From: Thermaerobacter sp. PB12/4term
GTDB taxonomy: Bacteria; Bacillota; Sulfobacillia; Thermaerobacterales; Thermaerobacteraceae
Reading direction: 5' to 3'
Length of the DNA stretch: 64,000 bases
Assembly: GCF_003403315.2 (NCBI RefSeq)
Contig: NZ_CP048407.1
Coordinates: 806,001-870,000, forward strand
Part shown: piece by piece, positions 45,953-54,499 of the stretch
Position numbering within the stretch: position 1 is the stretch's first letter
Layout: each line of letters starts with the position of its first letter
Translations under genes and position numbers: made by a program
Notes under the pieces: generated by a model
What the model was told of the DNA's origin: nothing
The model's input: the letters and a program-made list of their open reading frames with translations, nothing else
Database searches by the model: none

Positions 45953-47023
45953 GTGAACCGACGTTGGGGGGAGAACGGATCCTTGCTTAAGGGAAAACGT
46001 GTATTGGTGACTGGTGGTACGGGTTCAATAGGGCGTGAAATTGTGAGGCAGCTACTGAACGTTGGCGCCGCCGTTGTCCGAATTTTAAGCAGGGATGACT
46101 CTAAGCAGGCCATCATGGCACAAACGGTTAATGGCGAAAATGTCCGTTACTTATTGGGAGACGTACGTGATATACGGCGACTAAGGAGAGCCATGGAAGG
46201 AATTGATGTCGTCTTCCATTGCGCAGCACTGAAGCATGTGCCGGCGTGCGAATTTAATCCGTTCGAGGCGGTTGCAACCAATATACAGGGAACTCAAAAT
46301 GTGATCGATGTGGCCTTAGAAGTCGAGGCGGAAAAGGTGATTTTGGTTAGTACCGATAAAGCCGTGAATCCCAGTAACGTAATGGGTGCAACGAAGTTAT
46401 TAGCCGAGCGCTTGATGATAGCGGCGAATAACTATCGGGGAGAGCGGAAGACAAGGTTTTCGTGTGTGCGATTCGGCAATGTGTTGGGTTCGCGAGGTTC
46501 TGTTGTTCACATCGTAGTTTCCCAGATAGCACGGGGTGGCCCCGTTACTGTCACCGACCCACACATGACACGATATGTCATGGCAGTCGAAGATGCTGTG
46601 CAGCTTGTGTTTGCAGCGACCGCGATGATGAGAGGGGGTGAGATTTTCGTCTTGAAGATGCCGCGCGTGAGGGTGATGGATTTGGTCGAAGTAATAATCG
46701 AGGAGTTCGCCCCGAAATTCGGTTACCAACCCAAGGAGATACAGATTGAGATCATCGGTAGACGTCCTGGCGAAAAGCGGGATGAGGAGCTCGTCACCGA
46801 AGATGAAAGGAAGCGGCTTGTGGAGGTTGGTAGTTTCTTTGTGATTCCTCCGGAAGTAGAGGAACTAGATAGTGAGCGCGCGATGGTTGACAACCGTGAG
46901 AATGGTAGGCCGGAGGTGCTTAAACATGGGGAGTTGTTACCCAAGGAAGCCGTACGTAAATTGGTGCGGCGAGCTGGCCTGAGAAGCGGCGAGACGGGAA
47001 TTATCCCTGGGCTAATAGTGTAA
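45953..47023 (+). CDS. UDP-N-acetylglucosamine 4,6-dehydratase (LegB/PseB/CapD type)
   Basis: NAD-dependent short-chain dehydratase giving a 4-keto-6-deoxy sugar. VLVTGGTGSIGREIVRQLL is the cofactor motif; DVVFHCAALKHVPACEFNPFEAVATNIQGTQNVIDVAL, VILVSTDKAVNPSNVMGATKLLAERL (Met-rich variant of the YxxxK region) and VRFGNVLGSRGSVV are family hallmarks. The C-terminus GRRPGEKRDEELVTEDE is also typical. GTG 45953 lies seven bases after GGAGG; TTG 45941 overlaps that site. It probably catalyses the first step of the nine-carbon-sugar pathway here. Confidence 0.92.
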   Translation: MNRRWGENGSLLKGKRVLVTGGTGSIGREIVRQLLNVGAAVVRILSRDDSKQAIMAQTVNGENVRYLLGDVRDIRRLRRAMEGIDVVFHCAALKHVPACEFNPFEAVATNIQGTQNVIDVALEVEAEKVILVSTDKAVNPSNVMGATKLLAERLMIAANNYRGERKTRFSCVRFGNVLGSRGSVVHIVVSQIARGGPVTVTDPHMTRYVMAVEDAVQLVFAATAMMRGGEIFVLKMPRVRVMDLVEVIIEEFAPKFGYQPKEIQIEIIGRRPGEKRDEELVTEDERKRLVEVGSFFVIPPEVEELDSERAMVDNRENGRPEVLKHGELLPKEAVRKLVRRAGLRSGETGIIPGLIV

Positions 47024-47820
47024 ATTGTTGGCCATTGTTGAACTAGTTGGGGCGGGCTGCGCTGTCTTGTGGCGAAGAAGTGTGGTTGGCCTGGGAGTGC
47101 AGTCGCAGGCGCAGGCGGCGTTGTGCTTCTTCTAGAGCTGATAGATGGGCTCTTGCGAGGACCATATTGTACACTCCCGGCTTTTGACTTCCACAGGGCG
47201 AGAGCTGTCGTTGATATTACGAGGTGGGAGATAGAGCGTACCAGTCATGCAAGGCATCTACGATCCGAGGCTTGGGGTTGATGCTGGGTGTGCCCTGGGG
47301 GTGTGGAGGTGGCGTGTGCGCCCTGAGGTACCGAACTCCACCCCGTGACCAGCCCGCGGATCTGAGTGTGAGCCCTTTCAGCCAGGCGATGCGGTAGGGC
47401 GGTAAGGGACATTGATAGCATGTTCGGTAAAAGGTCCTATGCTTTGGAATGGTTGATTCGGCGCTTTGTCGAGTGTGTTTCGTTTGAAATCTAGGCCGTA
47501 TCTGACTGGCAGCCGCAAAGCATGCGGATGAATGGGCGCATCATTAATAGGACCTGTTGCTTAGAGTGCGGTGTAAGGGCGTCCGACGCAACTGGGGAGG
47601 CACAGGAGCGTAATGGACGGGTGAGGAACCGTACTGTAAGTCTCATGCGACTGTAAACATCTATTTCAAAGGGGCTCTTGTACATGACGAGGTATCCATG
47701 AGGTAGGACAATGAGAGTCAGCGACTGATGAGCAGCGACCTAGCTTGAATCATTCCTACTCAGTGTGCGCGTCGTGCTATTACTTCCTACCAACAGTAGG
47801 GACGGAGTGGATATGATGCA
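47024..47820 (+). other. Long gap with no recognised gene inside the polysaccharide locus
   Basis: Nearly 800 bases of intermediate composition. The best frame is 47069-47281 (70 codons, with a hydrophobic stretch VVLLLELIDGLLRG), without a clear ribosome site or family. The rest carries short frames only. It may be a decayed gene, a promoter for the following glycosyltransferase set, or a structured RNA. Nothing decisive is visible. Confidence 0.5.
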
Positions 47821-48738
47821 ATGAAAGTGTCTGTGCTCATAGGATCACGGAACCGCCCGCATGTTTTGCGCCGTTGTCTTGACAGCATAATGAGGCAGAC
47901 ATACGATGACATGGAAGTCATTGTCCTTGATGATGCATCTGACGATATACATGCCTACAGTGCCGTGGTTCGGGCATATTCCGGAGTCCGATTGATTCGG
48001 TCCGAGTTCCCTTGTGGCGTGGCGAAGGGGCGCAATAGGCTGGTTGCGAAAGCCTTGGGAGACGTTCTTTGCTTCATCGATGATGATGCGTATTTTGAGA
48101 CGAGCACTGCCATTTCGTGGCTTGTTGACGTCTTTGCCAGGGATACACGCGTAGGCATCGTTGCATGCAAGATAGTTGATCATCAGGGCGGCGTCACAGA
48201 TGCGCTAGTACCTATTCCGCGCTTCGCACGGTGGAAGAATCCACGGTTGATCGAAGAACCTCGTTACGTTGCCTACTACCTAGGAGGATGTCATGTTATA
48301 CTTCGCGAGGTTTTTGAGCGCTGCGGTAGGTATTGCGATGCATTGGTATTTGGAGAAGAAGAATTAGACTTGTCGTACCGGGCGATTAGTGTCGGCTATC
48401 GCATCTATTATGAGCCGCGAGTCGTGGTGCATCATGAACCAGAACCGTCCGTTCTTGCACCTAATTCTGGGCACCACGGAAGGGACGCGGAGCTGTATTA
48501 TCATATCCGGAACCGCTTCTATCTTGCTTTTCGATATCTTCCCGTCATCTATATTCCTAGTTACCTATTTCTATGGACCGGTAAATACGCTCTCGACGCA
48601 GTGAAACTCGGTCGTGTTGCGCCTGTCGTTAAAGGAATAATGGACGGAATCAAAACATTGAAGGGGTTGAAGCGTGAAGTACTTCCGCCCCACGCAGTGG
48701 ACTACATGCGAAGGAACTTCGGGAGGTTATGGTATTGA
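47821..48738 (+). CDS. Family-2 (GT-A) glycosyltransferase
   Basis: Predicted inverting glycosyltransferase with VSVLIGSRNRPHVLRRCLDSIMRQTYDDMEVIVLDDASDD, then GVAKGRNRLVAKALGDVLCFIDDDAYFE with the DxD-type metal site, and YLGGCHVILREVFERCG and FGEEELDLSYRAISVGYRI with the catalytic ED. The C-terminal ~80 residues are more hydrophobic (FLAFRYLPVIYIPSYLFLW) and may contact the membrane. It is AT-rich like its neighbours and overlaps the following polymerase gene by about ten bases. Confidence 0.9.
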   Translation: MKVSVLIGSRNRPHVLRRCLDSIMRQTYDDMEVIVLDDASDDIHAYSAVVRAYSGVRLIRSEFPCGVAKGRNRLVAKALGDVLCFIDDDAYFETSTAISWLVDVFARDTRVGIVACKIVDHQGGVTDALVPIPRFARWKNPRLIEEPRYVAYYLGGCHVILREVFERCGRYCDALVFGEEELDLSYRAISVGYRIYYEPRVVVHHEPEPSVLAPNSGHHGRDAELYYHIRNRFYLAFRYLPVIYIPSYLFLWTGKYALDAVKLGRVAPVVKGIMDGIKTLKGLKREVLPPHAVDYMRRNFGRLWY

Positions 48739-49988
48739 CTGTGCAAGTCGATAGGGTTTCGCCGCGACGTCAGATCGGGAATCGGATGGTGGTACTTGCC
48801 GCAGCGCTTGTCTTTGCTGCCCTTCACGTATATGGTGTCGGGGTGTTGCGCTTATATGGATTCAATATCGCTCCATGGGATCTTTCGTTCTTCGTTATAT
48901 TGCTTTTATGGTTATTTTGTCTAGCTCGTGTCCGATATGTACGGTTAAATGCGCATGTGCTCGTTGGCCTATTTTTCGCTACTCTCTTTACAATTTGGAT
49001 TGGCATAGAAGCCTTGCGATCGCCCATGCCGGATCGTGGTTTCACGCTCTTTCTTCAACAGCTTCGCAACGTGGGCATCTTTTTGGTCGTTGCTACGCTA
49101 ATGTCACACGAGGCACTGCTGCAGCTTAATCGGGTCGTTTTTCGCGTCGGTTTTGTAATAGCGGCGGTTGCCTTGATACTCTTCGGAAACGCCATGGTGC
49201 ATAGAACCGTCATACTTGCGACACCTAGCCTGTGGCGCCCAGAGCCGCAGATAGGTTATCTCGTTGATCAGGGGGGCGTAATTCGCCTCATAGGTCTCGC
49301 GCGGGATCCGAATTTCTATTCCCTGTGGATGGCCCCCTTACTCTTGGCGGGCTTGACGTTGAGACAGTCCCCGGAAAAGTGGGTTGGAAGTCTTTTTATG
49401 GGGCTTTCCATTGTCTTTGCTATGTCGAGAACGTTTATATTGGTATTTGTTATCAGTACCATATTTCTGTTTTTCTGCACCTGGAAGGTATCGGGTCGAG
49501 GGGGGCTCAGGCCTTATTTTTCCGCGATTCTTTCAAGTCTGATTGTGATTTGCATTAGCGGCAGCCTGTTGGCTCGGTTTGCGGACATCTCTGTTTGGGA
49601 TGTGATAAGAAGACGATATCAACTAATCTTTGAGGCACCACGGTGGATCGTTTGGGAGAGGCTCCTAGCGTATTTGCCTGATAACGTGCTGTTTGGCATT
49701 GGTAGCCGGGGGGTTCAGGTGGCCCTCGGTGGGATGTACAGCCACAACTCGTATCTGGACCTTATAATTGAAACGGGTGTGGTGGGTTTTGCGATTTGGG
49801 CAGCGCTCACATTGGTGGTGACGGTTGATGCGATTCGAGTGGCATCGTATGCATTAGCTATTCCGTGGGTTCATGCTTGGTTTATTATGCTGGGAATGTT
49901 CTTTGCCTTTTCTCTTGTGTACAATCCATTCTATTGGATCATCGCCGGTATAATTCTTTCGCTCGCAACGAATTGCGACAGGGAATGA
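48729..49988 (+). CDS. O-antigen polymerase/ligase-like (Wzy/WaaL) membrane protein
   Basis: 419 residues with about ten hydrophobic helices and a longer extracytoplasmic loop before LPDNVLFGIGSRGVQVALGGMYSHNSYLDLIIETGVVGFAIW, the typical Wzy_C motif with the HNSYLDLLxExG pattern. Earlier GLARDPNFYSLWMAPLLLAGL also fits. It probably joins repeat units or transfers the finished glycan. ATG 48729 overlaps the upstream glycosyltransferase stop. Confidence 0.88.
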   Translation: MVLTVQVDRVSPRRQIGNRMVVLAAALVFAALHVYGVGVLRLYGFNIAPWDLSFFVILLLWLFCLARVRYVRLNAHVLVGLFFATLFTIWIGIEALRSPMPDRGFTLFLQQLRNVGIFLVVATLMSHEALLQLNRVVFRVGFVIAAVALILFGNAMVHRTVILATPSLWRPEPQIGYLVDQGGVIRLIGLARDPNFYSLWMAPLLLAGLTLRQSPEKWVGSLFMGLSIVFAMSRTFILVFVISTIFLFFCTWKVSGRGGLRPYFSAILSSLIVICISGSLLARFADISVWDVIRRRYQLIFEAPRWIVWERLLAYLPDNVLFGIGSRGVQVALGGMYSHNSYLDLIIETGVVGFAIWAALTLVVTVDAIRVASYALAIPWVHAWFIMLGMFFAFSLVYNPFYWIIAGIILSLATNCDRE

Positions 49989-50035
49989 TGATGTGTAATG
50001 GAACTTCTTGCTGTCACAGTAGCGGGGGAAGTTGT

Positions 50036-51061
50036 ATGCCTGGAAACGGGCTACCATTTGTGTCTGTCATTATGCCAGTGTTTAATGAGGAGCGGTATAT
50101 TTCGCGGTGTTTGGACTCAGTCCTGGCGAATGATTACCCAAAGGATAGAATGGAGATCTTGGTCATTGATGGCAACAGTAGTGATCGCTCTCGTGAGATT
50201 GTGCAGGAGTATGCAATGCGATATTCTTTCATTCGGATATTGGACAACCCAAAGCGGTTCGTTGCATCGGCGTTAAATATTGGGCTGATGTACGCGCGCG
50301 GTGATATTATCATTCGTATGGATGCCCATTCGACATACGACCGCCGCTATATTAGTCAATGCGTGAGGTTGCTCCAGCATAGTGAGGCCTCCAATGTCGG
50401 TGGTGTCATGCGTGCCGTTGGTGAAGGCTATTGGGGTGAGACAATTGCGATTGCGGTTACGACTCCGTTTGGTGTTGGAAATGCCTATTACCGGTTTTCA
50501 CAGTGCGAACGTTGGGTGGATACAGTGTTTCCTGGTGCCTGGAAAAAGAGTACACTTGAACAGTTGGGTGGATTTAAGGAGGACTGGATGGTTAACGAGG
50601 ACTACGAACTGAATTACCGACTGCGAAAGGCCGGTGGAAAGATCTTACTATCGCCGAATATTCGCTGCTGGTATTGGGTTCGCCCGACAATTAAGGCCGT
50701 AGCTCAACAGTACTTTCGTTACGGATTTTGGAGGGCGAAGACATTAGTGGCTCATCCTGGCTCGTTGCGTTGGCGTCAAGTTGCACCACCAGCACTCGTA
50801 GCGATGTTAATCATTTCTGGCTTCGTGGCGCCGGTTATACCTCTAATGTCTATTCTATTTCCCGCTGCGTACCTTGCGACTTCTGTAATCGCGTCTGTTG
50901 CGGCTGCGTACAAGCGGGGTTGGCGTTACTTGCCTGGGTTACCGTTAGTGTATGTCACACTACATGTGAGTTGGGGTCTAGGTTTCTATGCGGGGCTTTG
51001 TAAGTGGGGTGGAGCAGAACTTTTGGGTTCAAGTCGATATTGGTGGAGATTCCAACGATAA
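50036..51061 (+). CDS. Family-2 glycosyltransferase with membrane C-terminus (ExoA-like)
   Basis: GT-A enzyme with VSVIMPVFNEERYISRCLDSVLANDYPKDRMEILVIDGNSSDRS, DIIIRMDAHSTY at the metal site, WVDTVFPGAWKKSTLEQLGGF and EDYELNYRLRKAGGKI. The last ~100 residues form three or so hydrophobic helices, as in succinoglycan ExoA-type enzymes. ATG 50036 has GGGGGAAG six bases upstream; an earlier start would overlap the polymerase gene. The role is likely repeat-unit elongation. Confidence 0.9.
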   Translation: MPGNGLPFVSVIMPVFNEERYISRCLDSVLANDYPKDRMEILVIDGNSSDRSREIVQEYAMRYSFIRILDNPKRFVASALNIGLMYARGDIIIRMDAHSTYDRRYISQCVRLLQHSEASNVGGVMRAVGEGYWGETIAIAVTTPFGVGNAYYRFSQCERWVDTVFPGAWKKSTLEQLGGFKEDWMVNEDYELNYRLRKAGGKILLSPNIRCWYWVRPTIKAVAQQYFRYGFWRAKTLVAHPGSLRWRQVAPPALVAMLIISGFVAPVIPLMSILFPAAYLATSVIASVAAAYKRGWRYLPGLPLVYVTLHVSWGLGFYAGLCKWGGAELLGSSRYWWRFQR

Positions 51062-51134
51062 AATGATTAGACCATATATCTGGGATGTGGAAGGATGAGT
51101 CAGTGTGGCGCGTGATGTAAACCTGGAACGGGAG

Positions 51135-51158
51135 CCAAGGTGCGGCTGCGCACCTTGG
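51135..51158 (+). terminator. Perfect hairpin before the chain-length regulator gene
   Basis: A ten-pair stem, CCAAGGTGCG and CGCACCTTGG, with loop GCTG. It has no T-run. It lies between the last AT-rich glycosyltransferase gene and the Wzz-like gene. It may separate the two transcription units or attenuate the downstream one. Confidence 0.5.
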
Positions 51159-51686
51159 TAAAAACGGGGGTAAAATGTTACTGGTGGGCGTTTCGGTTGT
51201 GGAAAGAGGTGATGTCGTTGTCTTTGGCTCGTTCGACTCCTAACGACGAAATCTCGCTGTGGGAGCTAACCGAGCCGGTCGTTCGTCGCTGGCGAACCGT
51301 AGCCCTCATGATCATTGTGGCCATTGGTCTGGCTGCCGTTCATGTAGTAACGGTGACACCTGAATACGAGGCCCGTGCTCGATTGATAGTCTTGGCTCCA
51401 AACAGGGCTGTAACAGATTTACAGACCTTGCAATTGTATCGCAACCTGGTTCCTGCATACCAGCAAATTCTGTCTAGTCGCAGGGTCATGGACGCCGTGT
51501 TATCAGAGTTGAATTTGGATTGGTCTCCGGAGGAATATGGACGACGAGTTCGTATTGCATCGGACGACGAATCGCAAACCTTGGACGTTTTCGTGCGGGC
51601 AAGCTCGCCAAGCGAGGCAGTGGACTTGCCCCGGTTTAGTGGACACCCCGATACTTGGGGCGTAAGCCCCGGAAAGGGTGATCCCC

Positions 51687-51983
51687 ATGCCGGCTACCAA
51701 GCCGCCGTATCCTCCCGAGTTCCGGGCCGAAGCCGTCCGCCTCGTCCGGGAGAGTGGGAAGAAGCTCCAGCAGATTGCCGCCGACCTCGGCGTCTCGGAG
51801 GCCAGCCTGCGGAAGTGGGTTCGGCAAGCCGGGATCGACGCGGGGCAGCGCCCCGGGTTGACGACCGCCGAACGGGAGGAACTCAACCGGCTGCGGCGGG
51901 AGAACCGGATCCTGCGGGAGGAGCGTGAAATCCTAAAAAAGCCGCAGCCTTTTTTGCCCAGGAGAGCCGACGGAACCGGTGAC
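51687..51983 (+). pseudogene. IS3 orfA (helix-turn-helix), copy 1, frame altered at its end
   Basis: Transposase N-terminal protein PATKPPYPPEFRAEAVRLVRESG with HTH and leucine-zipper-like RREEREILKK. After the A6 run the frame runs on past the normal stop. In copy 2 the A7 run gives the usual -1 slippery site that makes the OrfAB fusion, so the lost A probably disturbs it. Confidence 0.8.
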
Positions 51984-52880
51984 CGTGTTTCGGTTCATCG
52001 AGCAGGAGAAGGCCCACCATCCGGTGGCCACGCTGTGCCGTGTCCTGGGCGTCTCGACGAGTGGCTATTACGCATGGCGGCAACGGGGTGCCTCCAGACG
52101 GTCCCAGGAGGACGCGGATTTGAGCCAGCGGATCCGGCTCATCCATGCTGGCAGCCGGGGCACGTATGGCGCGCCCCGCATCCATGCAGAGCTGCGGTTG
52201 ACGCATGGGGTCCGCTGTGGTCGGAAGCGGGTCGCCCGGCTGATGCGGGCTATGGGGCTGGCCGGCGTGCACCGGCGCCGGACCCGGGGGATCACACTCC
52301 GGGATCCCCGCCGCCCCGTCTACCCTGATCGGCTGGGTCGGCAGTTTGTGCCCGATGCCCCCAACCGGGTGTGGGTGGCGGACCTCACGCAGCATCGCAC
52401 GGAGGAAGGCTGGCTGTACCTGGCCACGGTGGTGGATGCCTTCTCCCGCGCCGTGGTGGGCTGGGCCATGGGGACCGGCCCGTGGCGGAGTTGGTGGTCG
52501 ACGCCGTCACCATGGCGGTACGGCGTCGCCGGCCGGGGCCCGGTCTGATCCACCACTCGGACCATGGCGTGCAATACACCTCGCTGGCATTCACCCGCCG
52601 CTTGGAGGTCCTGGGCATCGCCGGATCAATGGGTTCCGTGGGCGATGCGCTGGACAACGCGATGGCGGAGAGTTTCTACGCGACCCTGCAACGGGAGCTC
52701 CTCGACCGCCAAGCCTGGGCCACACGGGATCAACTGCGCATGGCGATCTTCGAGTACGTCGAAGGGTTCTACAACCGGCGGCGGCGTCACTCGGCACTTG
52801 GTTACCTCTCGCCCTACGAGTACGAGGAGCGTTGGATCCAGGAGCGAAAGGCTCAGCCACAGGAAGGGGTTGTCGCGTAA
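51979..52880 (+). pseudogene. IS3 orfB (DDE transposase), copy 1, one-base frameshift
   Basis: Integrase-type catalytic protein TVFRFIEQEKAHHPVATLCRVLGVSTSGYYAWR, with the DDE residues in VWVADLTQHR, HHSDHGVQYTS and DNAMAESFYATLQREL. The frame breaks at GGGG 52470-52473, where copy 2 has five G. The catalytic second half therefore lies in another frame. Inactive as written. Confidence 0.85.
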
Positions 52881-53213
52881 GCCTCAACCTGTCCACGAAA
52901 CCGGGTCAACTTCACAGCCCGAATTGCTACCGATGCGGCAAAAGTGATGACGCATGTGGCTGCTGAAGTTATGCAGGAGGACCGGCTGGTGCTACTTGAT
53001 CCGGCAGTCCCTCCGTCTGGACCCGTGAGTCCACGGGTGGGAATGGAGTTGATTCTCGCTACACTTCTCGGATTGATGGTGGGCACGGGGGTCGCCTTTG
53101 CCTTGGAGGCGTTTGATCGCCGTGTCCGCGATGAGCGCACTGTGGAGCGGCGGCTACAGTTGCCGGTCCTGGGCGTCATCCCCCATATTGAGGATTAGAA
53201 AGGAGGCGCCACC

Positions 53214-53975
53214 TTGTCTCAGACGCGGGAAGCGGGACCCAGGATCGATGGGGGCCGTTGCCAGGGCAGGCGCTCCCGAGAGTTGCGTCCACCCCAGAGA
53301 GGGACCGACTCAGGCGTCCTCGCAGGGCTTCAGGGGTATTCTCCGTCAGTCGAGGCCTACCGCCTCGTGCGGACCAATCTGCAGTTCCTAGCGGTGGACA
53401 ACCCCCTGCGTAGCATCATGATCACCAGTGGTCTTCCTGGGGAGGGCAAGTCCCTGACAGCTGCGAATTTGGCCGTAAGTTTCGCCAGCGCAGGGAAGAC
53501 TACTGTCCTGGTCGATGCCGACCTACGGCGCCCTGTGCAGTCGTCGTTGTTCGGGCTTCCGAATGTGTATGGTCTCTCTGCGGTCCTCGCTGGCTCCTGT
53601 ACCCTGAACGAGGCGCTCCAGTCCGTACCGCGTGCCAAGAACCTATGGGTTCTGCCGGCTGGCCCAACGCCGCCCAATCCGGCGGAGTTGCTCGGGTCGC
53701 GCCGCGCCCAGGAGCTCTTTACGGGGCTCACCAATGACTATGACGTGGTGATTTACGATACTCCGCCGCCGGTAATGGTCGCAGACCCTCTGGTGCTCGC
53801 ACCGCAGGTGGACGGCGTGATTCTGGTGGTCAGCGCCCAGAACTCGGATTATGTGCAGTCTCAGAAGGCCAAGGAGGCCCTGGAGAAGGTCGGTGCCCGG
53901 ATTCTGGGGGCCGTCCTGAACGACGTGCCGCTCAAACAGATGGGTTATTATGCCCGGTACTACCGGCGGCGTTAG
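53214..53975 (+). CDS. CpsD/CapB/YwqD-type bacterial tyrosine autokinase
   Basis: ParA-like P-loop kinase, partner of the Wzz-type membrane protein. The motifs are Walker A TSGLPGEGKS, Walker A' VLVDADLRRP and Walker B VVIYDTPPPV, and the protein ends in the tyrosine cluster GYYARYYRRR that is autophosphorylated. A TTG start follows AGGAGG; the first ~30 residues are basic. It controls polymer length or export in polysaccharide loci; its partner gene is interrupted here. Confidence 0.92.
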   Translation: MSQTREAGPRIDGGRCQGRRSRELRPPQRGTDSGVLAGLQGYSPSVEAYRLVRTNLQFLAVDNPLRSIMITSGLPGEGKSLTAANLAVSFASAGKTTVLVDADLRRPVQSSLFGLPNVYGLSAVLAGSCTLNEALQSVPRAKNLWVLPAGPTPPNPAELLGSRRAQELFTGLTNDYDVVIYDTPPPVMVADPLVLAPQVDGVILVVSAQNSDYVQSQKAKEALEKVGARILGAVLNDVPLKQMGYYARYYRRR

Positions 53976-54124
53976 CCGGGGGAGCGGAATAAGCAGCGGC
54001 TAGTGTGGAGCGAGGGCTTTGGGAGGCGTTACTTTTGGTGGCGGTGCGTCACACCGAGTTAGCATGTTTCGCAGCGGTGCGTTGATCAAAGGGACCCAAC
54101 GGGGCCCCTATACGAATTGGATGT

Positions 54125-54316
54125 TTATGGGCGTGTGCTTCCCTCAAGTAGCCACCACACGCTAAGCATGAGACCCACCAGCATGACCCCCGCCGCCACC
54201 AGCAGCGTTTCCCGCAGCAGGGCTTTCTCCGAATTTGAGAGAACGTCTTCCGGCGTGGGCCGGTCGACGCGGCGCTGGCGAAGGGCCTTCATAAGGACAC
54301 GCCAGAACCTGGTCAA
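54125..54316 (-). CDS. Small single-pass membrane protein
   Basis: 63 residues from TTG 54316, with GGAGG eight bases upstream on the minus strand. A basic N-terminus (RVLMKALRQRRVDRP) is followed by one hydrophobic helix ETLLVAAGVMLVGLMLSVWWLL. Not recognised; it lies alone between the kinase gene and the hydrolase gene. Confidence 0.45.
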   Translation of the reverse strand: MTRFWRVLMKALRQRRVDRPTPEDVLSNSEKALLRETLLVAAGVMLVGLMLSVWWLLEGSTRP

Positions 54317-54499
54317 TCCGGTTTCCTCCTGCTGGTTGTCGAATGCGTGTCGAAACCCGTCATTTCGGGGTCACGTCCTGGTTTCCTGCAGACGGGGCGG
54401 CTTTCGTGCATAAATTGCGACGCAAGTCCCACCGGTCTTGGGGCCCCGGTCCCGTAGTGCTCGGGACCTGCGGGGCCGCCCCGGAAAGGAGGGTCTTTC

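Larger units (their letters stand above)
51621..52914 (+). mobile_element. IS3-family insertion sequence, copy 1 (1,294 bp)
   Basis: The element begins TGGACTTGCCCCGG and ends CCGGGTCAACTTCA. The ends are imperfect inverted repeats with the TG...CA termini of IS3 elements, sharing CCCGGTTT and GTGGACA. A 3-bp target duplication, CAG, lies at 51618-51620 and 52915-52917. It carries an orfA/orfB pair. Compared with copy 2 it lacks one A in the frameshift run (A6 at 51935-51940 versus A7) and one G at 52470-52473. Confidence 0.95.
51212..53198 (+). pseudogene. Wzz/YveK-type chain-length regulator interrupted by an IS3-family element
   Basis: The 5' part (51212-51620) encodes SLWELTEPVVRRWRTVALMIIVAIGLAAVHVV, the first membrane helix, then PEYEARARLIVL. 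The 3' part (52918-53198) encodes ATDAAKVMTHVAAEVMQEDRL, LLDPAVPPSGPVSPRVGMELILATLLGLMVGTGVAFAL (second helix) and a C-terminal tail. Removing the IS and one CAG target copy joins SEA to ARIATDAA in frame, so the insertion is the only visible lesion. It would have modulated polymer length with the CpsD-type kinase downstream. ATG 51212 or TTG 51218 is the likely start. Confidence 0.88.

Noticed and set aside
41220-47023. Plain sialic acid (Neu5Ac) pathway
   Set aside because: Neu5Ac synthesis does not need a 4,6-dehydratase or a DegT aminotransferase, both of which sit tightly in the cluster. A legionaminic-type product explains all six genes better, though Neu5Ac is not excluded.
47491-47685. 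Short minus-strand ORF in the 47-kb gap
   Set aside because: 64 codons with no ribosome site, no motif and no coding-type composition.
47300-47700. Group II intron considered because of GTGCGCCC-like sequence and bulged repeats
   Set aside because: No domain V sequence, reverse transcriptase or maturase fragment could be found.
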